Assembly (NCBI RefSeq): GCF_005080685.1
Contig: NZ_CP039371.1
Coordinates: forward strand, 6,262,001-6,326,000
Reading direction: 5' to 3'
From: Pseudomonas putida
Lineage (GTDB): Bacteria > Pseudomonadota > Gammaproteobacteria > Pseudomonadales > Pseudomonadaceae
Length of the DNA: 64,000 nucleotides
The translations under genes and the position numbers were made by a program. Under the pieces are notes generated by a model. That model saw only the letters and a program-made list of their open reading frames with translations. It did not search any database and was not told the DNA's origin. Positions 1 through 9,541 of this stretch are shown one piece after another; position 1 is the stretch's first letter; each line of letters opens with the position of its first letter.

Positions 1-98
1 CCGGCAAAGCCGCAGCCATATCCAGAAACCAAACCACACGCCACTAAGCCAACGCGACCGCTAGCCTTGCGACACCTATCCTTCCCGAGTAAACCCGA

Positions 99-554
99 AT
101 GCCTCGCTACCATGCTCATCTGCTTCGCCGTGGTCGCTACTCGGAGCCCGGCAGGCCATATCTGCTGACCACCGTGACCCAAAACCGCCAACCGCTGTTC
201 CATGATTTTCACCTGGCACGCTTGGTCATTCATCAACTGCAGTTATCGGTGCAAGAAGGGACCTGTCAGTCACTCGCCTGGGTACTGATGCCCGACCATC
301 TACATTGGCTCGTCGAGCTCAAGGACGCCTCGCTGGCCACGCTGATGCGCAAGTTCAAGTCGCGCTCCAGCCTTGCTCTGCATCGGGCCGGGGTAGCGCA
401 TGAGCGTATCTGGCAACCCGGCTACCAGGACCGCGCTCTAAGGCGCGAGGAGAGTATCCGGCACATAGCCAGGTACATAGTCGCCAATCCCCTGAGGGCG
501 GGGTTGGTGAGGAGTGTCAGGGAGTATCCGCATTGGGATGCGGTATGGCTGTAG
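99..554 (+). CDS. REP-associated tyrosine transposase (RAYT, Y1/TnpA-REP family)
   Basis: This 151-residue protein has the RAYT hallmarks: a His-hydrophobic-His metal-binding motif in MPDHLHWLVEL (around residues 64-74) and a likely catalytic tyrosine in the helix RYIVANPLRAGLV (around residues 126-138). RAYTs are single-copy, domesticated relatives of IS200/IS605 transposases that nick single-stranded REP hairpins and are thought to maintain REPIN populations. The frame is full length and intact. A REPIN begins 14 bp after the stop codon, which is the usual linkage between a RAYT and its cognate repeats. It precedes the convergent spu cluster and has no apparent operon partner. Confidence 0.9.
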   Translation: MPRYHAHLLRRGRYSEPGRPYLLTTVTQNRQPLFHDFHLARLVIHQLQLSVQEGTCQSLAWVLMPDHLHWLVELKDASLATLMRKFKSRSSLALHRAGVAHERIWQPGYQDRALRREESIRHIARYIVANPLRAGLVRSVREYPHWDAVWL

Positions 555-567
555 AACGGTGGTGAGG

Positions 568-636
568 CATTCGCGGGTGAACCCGCTCCTACAGGGATCA
601 GTGGTAGACCTGTAGGAGCGGGTTTACCCGCGAATG
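568..636. repeat. REPIN (inverted REP pair) next to the RAYT
   Basis: Two REP sequences face each other: one arm reads CATTCGCGGGTGAACCCGC and the other ends in the complementary GCGGGTTTACCCGCGAATG. They are joined by a short spacer that contains the CTCCTACAGG/CCTGTAGGAG inner arms. The pair lies between the RAYT stop and the spuH stop, so transcripts converging from both sides enter it. It is probably the cognate substrate of the RAYT. Confidence 0.9.
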
Positions 637-642
637 GGCCGG

Positions 643-1536
643 TCAGGCCGAAGCTGCTGCCTGGACCGGGCGCTTGACCTGCGGCTGCGAGGCGTTGGCG
701 GCGGCGCCTTCCTCGATGGCCTGCTGGATGGCCTTGCGACGGCGCTCTTCGGCCTGGCGGCTGAAGTACCAGACCAGGAAGGTCACCAACGACACCGATA
801 GCAGGATCAGGCTGGCCACGGCGTTGATCTCGGGCTTCACGCCCAGGCGCACAGCCGAGAACACCTCCATCGGCAGCGTGGTCGAACCCGGGCCGGACAC
901 GAAGCTCGCCAATACCAAGTCATCCAGCGACAGGGCGAACGACATCATGCCACCAGCAGCCAGCGACGGCGCGATCATCGGGATGGTGATCAGGAAGAAC
1001 ACCTTCCACGGTTTGGCACCCAGGTCCATGGCCGCTTCCTCGATCGACAGGTCCAGCTCACGCAGGCGCGCCGACACCACGACCGCCACGTAGGCCGCGC
1101 AGAACGTGGTGTGGGCGATCCAGATGGTGACGATGCCACGCTCCTGGGGCCAGCCGATCATCTGCGCCATGGCCACGAACAACAGCAGCAGCGAAAGACC
1201 GGTGATCACCTCGGGCATCACCAACGGCGCGGTGACCAGGCCACCGAACAGCGTGCGGCCCTTGAAGCGAGTGACCCGGGTCAGCACGAAGGCCGCCAGG
1301 GTACCCAGGGCCACCGCGGCCACCGCGGTGTAGCAGGCGATTTCCAGCGAACGCATCACCGAACCCATCAGCTGGGTGTTGTCGAGCAGGCCGACGTACC
1401 ACTTCACCGACCAGCCACCCCACACCGTCACCAGCTTCGAGGCGTTGAACGAGTAGATCACCAGGATCAGCATCGGCAGGTAGATGAACAGCAAGCCGAG
1501 CACCAGCATCAGCTTGGAGAAACCGAAGCGCTTCAT
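643..1536 (-). CDS. spuH: Polyamine ABC transporter permease SpuH/PotI
   Basis: Inner-membrane permease of 297 residues with about six hydrophobic segments and the binding-protein-dependent transport signature near EEAAMDLGAKPWKVF (around residues 167-181), the loop that docks on the ATPase SpuF. It forms the transmembrane channel with SpuG for putrescine or spermidine uptake. Its ATG overlaps the spuG stop by 4 bp (ATGA), so the two are translationally coupled. It is the last gene of the spu cluster. The C-terminal tail is basic and Ala-rich, as in other pseudomonad PotI proteins. Confidence 0.93.
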   Translation of the reverse strand: MKRFGFSKLMLVLGLLFIYLPMLILVIYSFNASKLVTVWGGWSVKWYVGLLDNTQLMGSVMRSLEIACYTAVAAVALGTLAAFVLTRVTRFKGRTLFGGLVTAPLVMPEVITGLSLLLLFVAMAQMIGWPQERGIVTIWIAHTTFCAAYVAVVVSARLRELDLSIEEAAMDLGAKPWKVFFLITIPMIAPSLAAGGMMSFALSLDDLVLASFVSGPGSTTLPMEVFSAVRLGVKPEINAVASLILLSVSLVTFLVWYFSRQAEERRRKAIQQAIEEGAAANASQPQVKRPVQAAASA

Positions 1537-2453
1537 GCCCTGCCCTCCATCTCTTTGGCCTGGCTACGGTTGAACAGCAGGATCGGCACGATCAGGATCG
1601 CCAGCATCACCACCGCCAGGGCCGAGGCCACCGGCCAGTCACGGTTGTTGAAGAATTCCTGCCACAGCACCTTACCGATCATCAGGGTTTCCGGACCGCC
1701 CAGCAGCTCAGGAATCACGAACTCGCCCACCACCGGGATGAACACCAGCATGCAGCCGGCGATGATGCCGTTCTTGGACAGCGGCACGGTGATCTTCCAG
1801 AAGCTGTTGAACGTGCTCGAACCCAGGTCCGATGCTGCCTCGAGGAGGCTCGGGTCATGCTTCACCAGGTTGGCGAACAGCGGCAGGATCATGAACGGCA
1901 GGTACGAATAGACCACGCCGATATACACCGCGAGGTTGGTATTGAGGATCTGCAGCGGCTGGTCGATCAGCCCCGTCCACAGCAGGAAGCCATTGAGCAG
2001 CCCGTTATTGCTGAGGATGCCCATCCAGGCATAGACGCGGATCAGGATCGCGGTCCAGGTCGGCATCATGATCAGCAACAGCAGGACCGTCTGGGTCTCC
2101 TTCTTGGCATTGGCGATGGCATAGGCCATCGGGTAACCGATCAGCAGGCACAACAGGGTGCTGAAGAACGCCATCTTCAACGAACCCAGGTAGGCCGAGA
2201 TGTAAAGTTCGTCCTCGGTCAGCAGCCCGTAGTTGGCCAGGTTCAACACCAGCTGGACCTTGTCCTCGACGTAACTGTAGATCTCGGTATACGGCGGGAT
2301 CGCCACGTCGGCTTCGGCGAAGCTGATCTTCAACACGATGAAGAACGGCAGCATGAAGAACAGGAACAGCCAGATGAACGGCACGCCGATCACCACGTGC
2401 CGCCCCTGCGGGGTGATGCGCTGGAAGGCTCGCTTGAGCTTGCGCAGTTTCAT
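1533..2453 (-). CDS. spuG: Polyamine ABC transporter permease SpuG/PotH
   Basis: Permease of 306 residues, partner of SpuH. The first membrane segment is preceded by a basic N-terminus (MKLRKLKRAF), and the EAA loop LLEAASDLGSSTFNSFWKI is visible in the C-terminal half. I chose the start at 2453 because it overlaps the spuF stop as ATGA. The frame stays open 12 codons further upstream, inside spuF, but that extension has no support. It transports polyamines together with SpuD or SpuE (periplasm) and SpuF (cytoplasm). Confidence 0.93.
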   Translation of the reverse strand: MKLRKLKRAFQRITPQGRHVVIGVPFIWLFLFFMLPFFIVLKISFAEADVAIPPYTEIYSYVEDKVQLVLNLANYGLLTEDELYISAYLGSLKMAFFSTLLCLLIGYPMAYAIANAKKETQTVLLLLIMMPTWTAILIRVYAWMGILSNNGLLNGFLLWTGLIDQPLQILNTNLAVYIGVVYSYLPFMILPLFANLVKHDPSLLEAASDLGSSTFNSFWKITVPLSKNGIIAGCMLVFIPVVGEFVIPELLGGPETLMIGKVLWQEFFNNRDWPVASALAVVMLAILIVPILLFNRSQAKEMEGRA

Positions 2454-3592
2454 GACCGCAGTACCACGCCGCTGTCGTCTTCCCACCACACGTACACTTC
2501 ATCGCCCCAGGTCGGACGCGTGCCCTGGCGCTCGGCGTTGGCGACGAACGACTGGACGATCTTGCCGCTCGGCAGCTCGACGTAGAACACCGAGTGGCCG
2601 CCCAGATAGGCGATGTCGTGGACCTTGCCGCGCGACCAGTTGTGCTCGAACTCTGGCTGCTGGGTCGTGACCAGCATCTTCTCCGGGCGCAGTGCGTAGG
2701 TGATGTGCTTGTCCTCGACCGAGGTCGAGACGCCGTGGCCGACGTAGATCTTGCGCTCCAGTTCCGGCGAGGCGATGACCGCATACCCCTCGGCGTCGTC
2801 GATGACTTCGGCCTCAAACAGGTTGACGTTGCCGATGAACTCGCACACCAGGCGACTGGTCGGGGTCTCGTAGATGTCCACCGGCGAGCCGATCTGGGCG
2901 ATCCAGCCCAGGTGCATGATGGCGATGCGCTGGGCCATGGTCATAGCCTCTTCCTGGTCGTGGGTCACCATCACGCAGGTCACGCCGACGCGCTCGATGA
3001 TCTCCACCAGCTCGAGCTGCATCTGCGAACGCAGTTTCTTGTCCAGCGCGCCCATCGGCTCATCGAGCAGCAGCAGCTTCGGCCGCTTGGCCAGCGAACG
3101 CGCCAGCGCCACCCGCTGGCGCTGGCCACCGGACAGCTGGTGCGGCTTGCGCTTGGCGTACTGGGTCATGTGCACCAGCTTGAGCATCTCGGCGACACGC
3201 GCGTCGATCTCGGCCTTGGGCATCCTGTCCTGCTGCAGGCCGAAGGCGATGTTCTGCGCCACGGTCATGTGCGGGAACAGCGCGTAGGACTGGAACATCA
3301 TGTTGATTGGCCGCTCGTAGGGCGGCATGTCGGTGATGTCTACGCCATCGAGGAAGATCCGCCCCTCGGTCGGACGCTCGAAGCCCGCCAGCATGCGCAG
3401 CAGGGTCGACTTGCCGGAACCGGAGCCGCCCAGCAGGGCGAAGATCTCGCCTTTGCGGATCTCCAGGGACACATCGTCCACGGCGACCGTTTCGTCGAAC
3501 TTTTTCGTGACCCGGTCGATCTTGACCAGCACCTGCTTGGGTTGCTGGCCACCCTCGAGGGCTTTCTTATAGGCACCGGAGGCAACTGCCAT
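2450..3592 (-). CDS. spuF: Polyamine ABC transporter ATP-binding protein SpuF/PotG
   Basis: ABC ATPase of 380 residues with Walker A GGSGSGKS (residues 55-62), the signature LSGGQ (153-157), Walker B LLLLDEP (173-179) and a C-terminal TOBE-like regulatory region. It energises the SpuG-SpuH channel. The start at MAVASGAYKK is preferred over an upstream in-frame codon because it gives the usual family length. It follows spuE by 70 bp, a gap holding a GC-rich hairpin (3620-3651), and overlaps spuG by 4 bp. Confidence 0.94.
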   Translation of the reverse strand: MAVASGAYKKALEGGQQPKQVLVKIDRVTKKFDETVAVDDVSLEIRKGEIFALLGGSGSGKSTLLRMLAGFERPTEGRIFLDGVDITDMPPYERPINMMFQSYALFPHMTVAQNIAFGLQQDRMPKAEIDARVAEMLKLVHMTQYAKRKPHQLSGGQRQRVALARSLAKRPKLLLLDEPMGALDKKLRSQMQLELVEIIERVGVTCVMVTHDQEEAMTMAQRIAIMHLGWIAQIGSPVDIYETPTSRLVCEFIGNVNLFEAEVIDDAEGYAVIASPELERKIYVGHGVSTSVEDKHITYALRPEKMLVTTQQPEFEHNWSRGKVHDIAYLGGHSVFYVELPSGKIVQSFVANAERQGTRPTWGDEVYVWWEDDSGVVLRS

Positions 3593-3619
3593 GAGTGAAA
3601 CTCCCAACAAGATTTGTGT

Positions 3620-3651
3620 GCCCGCGCCTGTTTCGCAAGACCGGCGCGGGC
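3620..3651 (-). promoter_or_regulatory. Intercistronic hairpin between spuE and spuF
   Basis: A 9-bp perfect inverted repeat (GCCCGCGCC / GGCGCGGGC) with a 14-nt loop lies just after the spuE stop. It has no following U-run, so it looks like an RNA-stabilising or partial-attenuation stem rather than a full terminator. This would favour more binding protein than membrane components. Confidence 0.6.
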
Positions 3652-3662
3652 CTGGATAGTTG

Positions 3663-4868
<1,206 letters not shown>

Positions 4869-4893
4869 TCATGAATTGCCATAAACTGCCTCC

Positions 4894-4913
4894 GGGCCGG
4901 AAACCCCCGGCCC
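4894..4913 (-). promoter_or_regulatory. Intercistronic hairpin between spuD and spuE
   Basis: A 7-bp perfect inverted repeat (GGGCCGG / CCGGCCC, 6-nt loop) lies about 20 bp after the spuD stop. It has no U-tract, so it is likely a stability or processing stem that sets the relative amounts of spuD and downstream mRNA. Confidence 0.55.
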
Positions 4914-4932
4914 AGAGGGCACCGCTACGGGC

Positions 4933-6030
4933 TTACTTGCCCGACTTGATCTTGGTCCAACTGCGGGTGATGACGCGCTGGGCGGCTTGCTCAGGCGCGG
5001 CGATCGCGTACAGCTGTTTCTTCACGTCAGCTGGCGGATAGATGCTTGGGTCGCTGGTGATTTCCTTGTCCACGAACTGGGTGGCGGCAGCGTTGCCGTT
5101 CGGGAAGCGCACGGCGTTGGTGATCTCGGCCATGATTTCCGGCTGCATCAGGAAGTCCATGAACTTGTAGGCGGCTTCCTTGTGCTCGGCATCCTTGGGA
5201 ATGGCGACCATGTCGTAGAAGGTACCGGCACCTTCTTTCGGAATGACGTAGTCGACCTTGACCTTGTCGCCGGCTTCGTGGGCACGGGCCTTGGACTGCT
5301 CCAGGTCACCCGAGTAGCCGACCGCTACGCAGATGTTGCCGTTGGCCATGTCGCCAATGTACTTGGACGAGTGGAAGTAGGTGATCGAAGGCCGAATTTT
5401 CAGGAACAGGTCCTCGGCGGCTTTCAGGTCTTCCTTCTTGGTGCTGTTGCTCGGCAGGCCCAGGTAGTGCAGCGCCGCCGGCAGCATCTCGGTCGGGGCA
5501 TCGAGGAAGCTCACGCCGCAGCTCTTGAGCTTGGCGATGTTCTCGGGCTTGAACACGGCATCCCACGAGTCGATGTGGTCGACGCCCAGCGCGGCCTTGA
5601 CCTTCTCGGGGTTGTAGCCGATGCCGATGGAGCCCCACATGTAGGGGAAGGCGTACTTGTTGCCCGGGTCGCTGGCATCACCCACGGCCTTGAGCAGGTC
5701 CTCGTCGAGGTTCTTCCAGTTGGGCAGCTTGGAGCGGTCCAGCTCCTCGTACACGCCGGCCTTGATCTGCTTGGCCAGGAAGTTGTTGGACGGCACCACG
5801 ATGTCATAGCCGGACTTGCCGGCCAGAAGCTTGGCTTCGAGGGTTTCGTTGCTGTCGAAGACGTCGTACTTGACCTTGATACCAGTCTGCTTCTCGAACT
5901 TGGCGATGGTGTCCGGGGCGATGTAGTCCGACCAGTTGTAGACGTTCAGCACCTTGTCCTCAGCCTGCACAGCGGTCGCCATGGCACCCATCAGGGCGGC
6001 GGCCAGCAACGTCTTGCCCAATTTCTTCAT
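4933..6030 (-). CDS. spuD: Periplasmic polyamine-binding protein SpuD-like (putrescine type)
   Basis: PotF-family binding protein of 365 residues with a clear signal peptide ([15 protein letters not shown], cleavage near AVQA-EDK) and the [10 protein letters not shown] core. Its pocket segment reads [11 protein letters not shown], with Phe where the SpuE-like paralog has Trp. That matches the known SpuD preference for putrescine. It lies 169 bp after spuC, a gap with two hairpins (6099-6166). It delivers ligand to the SpuFGH transporter, shared with SpuE. Confidence 0.93.
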   Translation of the reverse strand: MKKLGKTLLAAALMGAMATAVQAEDKVLNVYNWSDYIAPDTIAKFEKQTGIKVKYDVFDSNETLEAKLLAGKSGYDIVVPSNNFLAKQIKAGVYEELDRSKLPNWKNLDEDLLKAVGDASDPGNKYAFPYMWGSIGIGYNPEKVKAALGVDHIDSWDAVFKPENIAKLKSCGVSFLDAPTEMLPAALHYLGLPSNSTKKEDLKAAEDLFLKIRPSITYFHSSKYIGDMANGNICVAVGYSGDLEQSKARAHEAGDKVKVDYVIPKEGAGTFYDMVAIPKDAEHKEAAYKFMDFLMQPEIMAEITNAVRFPNGNAAATQFVDKEITSDPSIYPPADVKKQLYAIAAPEQAAQRVITRSWTKIKSGK

Positions 6031-6098
6031 GCGTAATGCTCCAGAATTTTTTGTTTAGCCATCTGTTCAGCGGCCAGGTCCCACGGTGCAAGCGCTGG

Positions 6099-6166
6099 GC
6101 GACTGAAACAGTCGCTAGTCTGGCAAGTTACAAGGCGCTGTTTCAAGAAAAGCAGCCCCTTGTAAC
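6099..6166 (-). promoter_or_regulatory. Two tandem hairpins in the spuC-spuD gap
   Basis: Stem 1 (6127-6166) has 9-bp arms GTTACAAGG/CCTTGTAAC plus an inner GCTG/CAGC. Stem 2 (6099-6115) is GCGACTG-AAA-CAGTCGC. Both lie in the 169-bp gap before spuD. They could protect a processed spuD mRNA, attenuate read-through from spuBC, or mark a separate spuD promoter region. No canonical U-tract follows either stem. Confidence 0.6.
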
Positions 6167-6199
6167 GACTTAATGTCACATTGCTAGCCTAGCAGCTGA

Positions 6200-7561
6200 T
6201 CATTTGATCGCTTCCAGGGTCAGGTCCAGGCATTTGCGTGCCTTTTCCACCAGTTCGTCGACCTCCTCATGGCTGATCACCAGCGGCGGCGCGATGATCA
6301 TGGTGTCGCCCACCGCGCGCATGATCAGGCCGTTGTCGAAGCAGAAGTTGCGGCACACCATGCCCACGCCCTTGCCCTCGTAACGGCTTCGAGTCGCCTT
6401 GTCCTTGACCAGTTCGATCGCACCGAGCAGGCCCAGGCCGCGTACCTCGCCCACCAGTGGGTGGTCCTGCAGCTCACGCAGACGTTTTTGCAAGTAGGGT
6501 GCCACTTCCGTGCGAGCCCGCTCGACGATCTTTTCGTCGCGCAGGATGCGCAGGTTTTCCAGGCCTACCGCGGCCGCGACCGGGTGACCGGAGTAGGTGA
6601 AACCATGATTGAAATCGCCGCCTTCGCTGAGCGTCTGGGCGACCTTGTCACGCACGATCACACCGCCCATGGGGATGTAACCGGAGGTAAGGCCCTTGGC
6701 GATGGTCATCAGGTCGGGTGCAAGGTCGTAGTAGTCGGAGCCGAACCACTCGCCGGTACGGCCGAAGCCGCAGATCACCTCGTCGGCGACGAACAGGATG
6801 TCGTACTTGGCGAGGATCTCCTTGATCTTCGGCCAGTAGGTATCGGGCGCAATGATCACGCCGCCGGCGCCCTGGATCGGCTCGGCGATGAAGGCGGCGA
6901 CGTTGTCCTCGCCGACTTCCAGAATCTTCTTCTCCAGCTGCTCGGCCGCCCACACGCCGAATGCATCCGGGGTCATGTCGCCGCCTTCGCCGAACCAGTA
7001 CGGCTGCGGGATGTGCACGATGCCCGGGATCGGCAGGCCGCCCTGTTCGTGCATGCCGCTCATGCCGCCGAGGCTTGCGCCGGCGACGGTGGAGCCGTGG
7101 TAGCCGTTGATGCGGCCGATGATCGTCTGCTTGTGCGGCTTGCCCTTGAGCGCCCAGTAATGGCGAACCATGCGCAGCACGGTGTCGTTGCCTTCGGAGC
7201 CGGAGCCTGTGAAGAACACATGGGTCATGCCTTCGGGCGCCACCTCGGTGATCGCCTTGGCCAGTTCCAGCGCTGGCGGGTGGGCGGTCTGGAAGAACAG
7301 GTTGTAGTACGGCAGCTCGCGCATCTGCTTCTCGGCCGCCTGCACCAGTTCTTCACGGCCATAGCCCACCGCCACGCACCACAGGCCGGCCATGCCATCG
7401 AGGATCTTGTGCCCTTCGCTGTCCCACAAATGCACACCCTGCGCCTTGGTGATGATGCGCGGCCCCTTCTCCTTCAGCTGCTTGTAGTCAGAGAAGGGTG
7501 CAAGGTGGTGCTCGCCGCTCAGGGTTTGCCATTCACGGGTTTGCGGGTTGTTGACGCTCAT
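6200..7561 (-). CDS. spuC: Putrescine/polyamine-pyruvate aminotransferase SpuC
   Basis: Class III PLP-dependent aminotransferase of 453 residues. The predicted Schiff-base lysine is K289 in LMTIAKGLTSG, with the cofactor aspartate in ILFVADEVICGFGRTG (around 256-270) and GSGSEGND (around 119-126) contacting phosphate. In Pseudomonas, SpuC transfers the amino group of putrescine or cadaverine to pyruvate, giving the aminoaldehyde and alanine. It lies 48 bp after spuB on the same strand, so the two catabolic enzymes are probably co-transcribed and then linked to the uptake genes. Confidence 0.94.
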   Translation of the reverse strand: MSVNNPQTREWQTLSGEHHLAPFSDYKQLKEKGPRIITKAQGVHLWDSEGHKILDGMAGLWCVAVGYGREELVQAAEKQMRELPYYNLFFQTAHPPALELAKAITEVAPEGMTHVFFTGSGSEGNDTVLRMVRHYWALKGKPHKQTIIGRINGYHGSTVAGASLGGMSGMHEQGGLPIPGIVHIPQPYWFGEGGDMTPDAFGVWAAEQLEKKILEVGEDNVAAFIAEPIQGAGGVIIAPDTYWPKIKEILAKYDILFVADEVICGFGRTGEWFGSDYYDLAPDLMTIAKGLTSGYIPMGGVIVRDKVAQTLSEGGDFNHGFTYSGHPVAAAVGLENLRILRDEKIVERARTEVAPYLQKRLRELQDHPLVGEVRGLGLLGAIELVKDKATRSRYEGKGVGMVCRNFCFDNGLIMRAVGDTMIIAPPLVISHEEVDELVEKARKCLDLTLEAIK

Positions 7562-7609
7562 GTGCCTCTCCAGTTTCCAGCGGCCGCCGCCAGGCGGCCT
7601 CAGGGTTGA

Positions 7610-8968
7610 TCAGACGGCGAACAGCAGGAACTCACGCTCCCAGGAGCTGATGACGCGCTTGAAGTTCTCGTGCTCGGCGCGCTTGGTGGCGACGTAGCCG
7701 GTGATGAATTTCTTGCCCAGGTACTGCACCAGCGCGCGGCTGTTTTCCATGCGCTCGAGGGCGTCCTCGATGGTCAGCGGCAGGCGCAGGTTGCGCCGCT
7801 CGTAGCCACGGCCCTGCACCGGCGCGCTGGCGGCGATGCCTTCGACCATGCCGATGTAGCCACACAGCAGGCTCGCGGCGATGGCCAGGTAGGGGTTGGC
7901 GTCGGCGCCCGGCAGGCGGTTTTCCACCCGGCGGCTCTGTGGGCCGGCATCCGGCACGCGCAGGCCGACGGTGCGGTTTTCCTCGCCCCACTCGACGTTC
8001 ACCGGTGCCGAGGTGTCGGGCAGGAAGCGGCGGAACGAGTTGACGTTGGGCGCGAACAGCGGCAGCGCCTCGGGGATGAACTTCTGCAGGCCACCGATGT
8101 GATGCAGGAACAGCTCGCTCATGCTGCCATCTTCATTACTGAAGATGTTCTTGCCGGTGGCCACGTCGACCACGCTCTGGTGCAGGTGCATGGCACTGCC
8201 CGGCTCGCCGGTCATCGGCTTGGCCATGAAGGTGGCGGCCACGTTGTGCTTGAGCGCGGCCTCGCGCATGGTGCGCTTGAACACCAGGATCTGGTCGGCC
8301 AGGTGCAGGGCGTCGCCGTGACGGAAGTTGATTTCCATCTGCGCCGTGCCGTCTTCGTGGATCAGCGTGTCGAGGTCCAGTTGCTGCAGTTCGCACCAGT
8401 CATAGACGTCCTCGAACAACGGATCGAATTCGTTGGCCGCTTCGATGGAGAACGACTGGCGGCCGGTTTCCGGGCGCCCGGAGCGGCCCACCGGCGGCTG
8501 CAGCGGGAAGTCCGGGTCCTCGCTGCGCTTGGTCAGGTAGAACTCCATCTCCGGCGCGACGATTGGCTGCCAGCCCTTGTCGGCGTATAGCTTGAGGACC
8601 TTTTTCAAGACGTTGCGCGGCGACAGTTCGACCGGGTTGCCCTTCTTGTCGTAGGTGTCGTGAATCACCTGGGCGGTCGGCTCGATGGCCCAGGGCACCA
8701 GGAACACCGCGTCCTCGTCGGGACGGCAGATCATGTCGATGTCGGCCGGATCGAGCAGTTCGTAGTAGATGTCGTCGTCGACATAGTCGCCGGTCACGGT
8801 CTGCAGCAGCACGCTCTCGGGCAGGCGCATGCCTTTTTCGGCGATGAACTTGTTGGTGGGCGAGATCTTGCCGCGGGTGATGCCGGTCAGGTCGCTGATC
8901 AGGCATTCGACTTCGGTGATCTTGTGCTCTTTCAACCAATCGGTGAGCTGGTCGAGGTTGTTACTCAT
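7610..8968 (-). CDS. spuB: Gamma-glutamylpolyamine synthetase SpuB (PuuA-like, glutamine synthetase fold)
   Basis: Glutamine-synthetase-family ligase of 452 residues. It has the N-terminal beta-grasp region and the catalytic domain with EMEFYL, the ammonia/amine-site region MAKPMTGEPGSAMHLH and the C-terminal NPYLAIAASLLCG. It joins glutamate to the terminal amine of putrescine or spermidine, the first step of the gamma-glutamylation route. It starts the minus-strand spu operon, divergent from spuI across a 573-bp region. The Shine-Dalgarno GAGG sits inside a 14-bp near-palindrome at 8972-8985. Confidence 0.92.
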   Translation of the reverse strand: MSNNLDQLTDWLKEHKITEVECLISDLTGITRGKISPTNKFIAEKGMRLPESVLLQTVTGDYVDDDIYYELLDPADIDMICRPDEDAVFLVPWAIEPTAQVIHDTYDKKGNPVELSPRNVLKKVLKLYADKGWQPIVAPEMEFYLTKRSEDPDFPLQPPVGRSGRPETGRQSFSIEAANEFDPLFEDVYDWCELQQLDLDTLIHEDGTAQMEINFRHGDALHLADQILVFKRTMREAALKHNVAATFMAKPMTGEPGSAMHLHQSVVDVATGKNIFSNEDGSMSELFLHHIGGLQKFIPEALPLFAPNVNSFRRFLPDTSAPVNVEWGEENRTVGLRVPDAGPQSRRVENRLPGADANPYLAIAASLLCGYIGMVEGIAASAPVQGRGYERRNLRLPLTIEDALERMENSRALVQYLGKKFITGYVATKRAEHENFKRVISSWEREFLLFAV

Positions 8969-9541
8969 AAATACCTCAGGAGGTAAGGTGGTCCGCGCGT
9001 TGATTCTGGATGGAGTACATTGCTAAAGCAAAAACCCCCGCGCAGGAGCACAGTGGATACACTGAGAACAGCGTACCTCGGATGAGCAGATTGGGCAGAA
9101 AGAGGTTGGAGCGTGCGAAGGGTCACGTCGACGTGAGGCGTGAAGGCCATTTCCGTCAATTATTGCGGCCAGCGTAGGTAGAGCACCCCGGAGGCGGGCA
9201 AGGACGGCGAATTCACCCGACCGCACTGCGCATGCAGCGCTTTCAGGTCGCAAAAAGCGGACCATGTGACCCTCGTATTATTGTGTTCTGGGTTGTGACC
9301 GAGCTTAGCCTTGTTCATTTTTTTACACAACACCTCCGTAAAAAATAAAACACGGGCTGTCGGAGATAGCCCTTCAAGGGTGAAATAGCGGATAATGGCA
9401 CGCCCCGATATGCAGCAAATCTGCCGTCGATGTGCCATTTCAGGGCATCATGGGGTCGGCTTGACATCAGTATGTCTTTTCGATTGACTGGACCTGCAAG
9501 CCCCCCTTGATTGATATTTTTAACAACAAAGGTGTTGCATC
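8969..9541. promoter_or_regulatory. Divergent control region between spuB and spuI
   Basis: This 573-bp stretch holds the leaders and promoters of both directions. In P. aeruginosa, spuA occupies this position; no glutamine-amidotransferase frame is present here. A TTGACA hexamer at 9461-9466 faces spuI but has no convincing -10 partner. The inverted repeat TACCTC-AG-GAGGTA (8972-8985) covers the spuB ribosome-binding site. Short open frames in the region lack ribosome-binding sites and coding character, so I do not call them genes. Confidence 0.55.

Noticed and set aside
1..98. Region left of the RAYT
   Set aside because: Too short to assign; no clear gene or repeat found.
9160..9438. Open frame in the spuB-spuI gap as a gene
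   Set aside because: No ribosome-binding site, cysteine-rich low-quality translation, and the region is better explained as regulatory.
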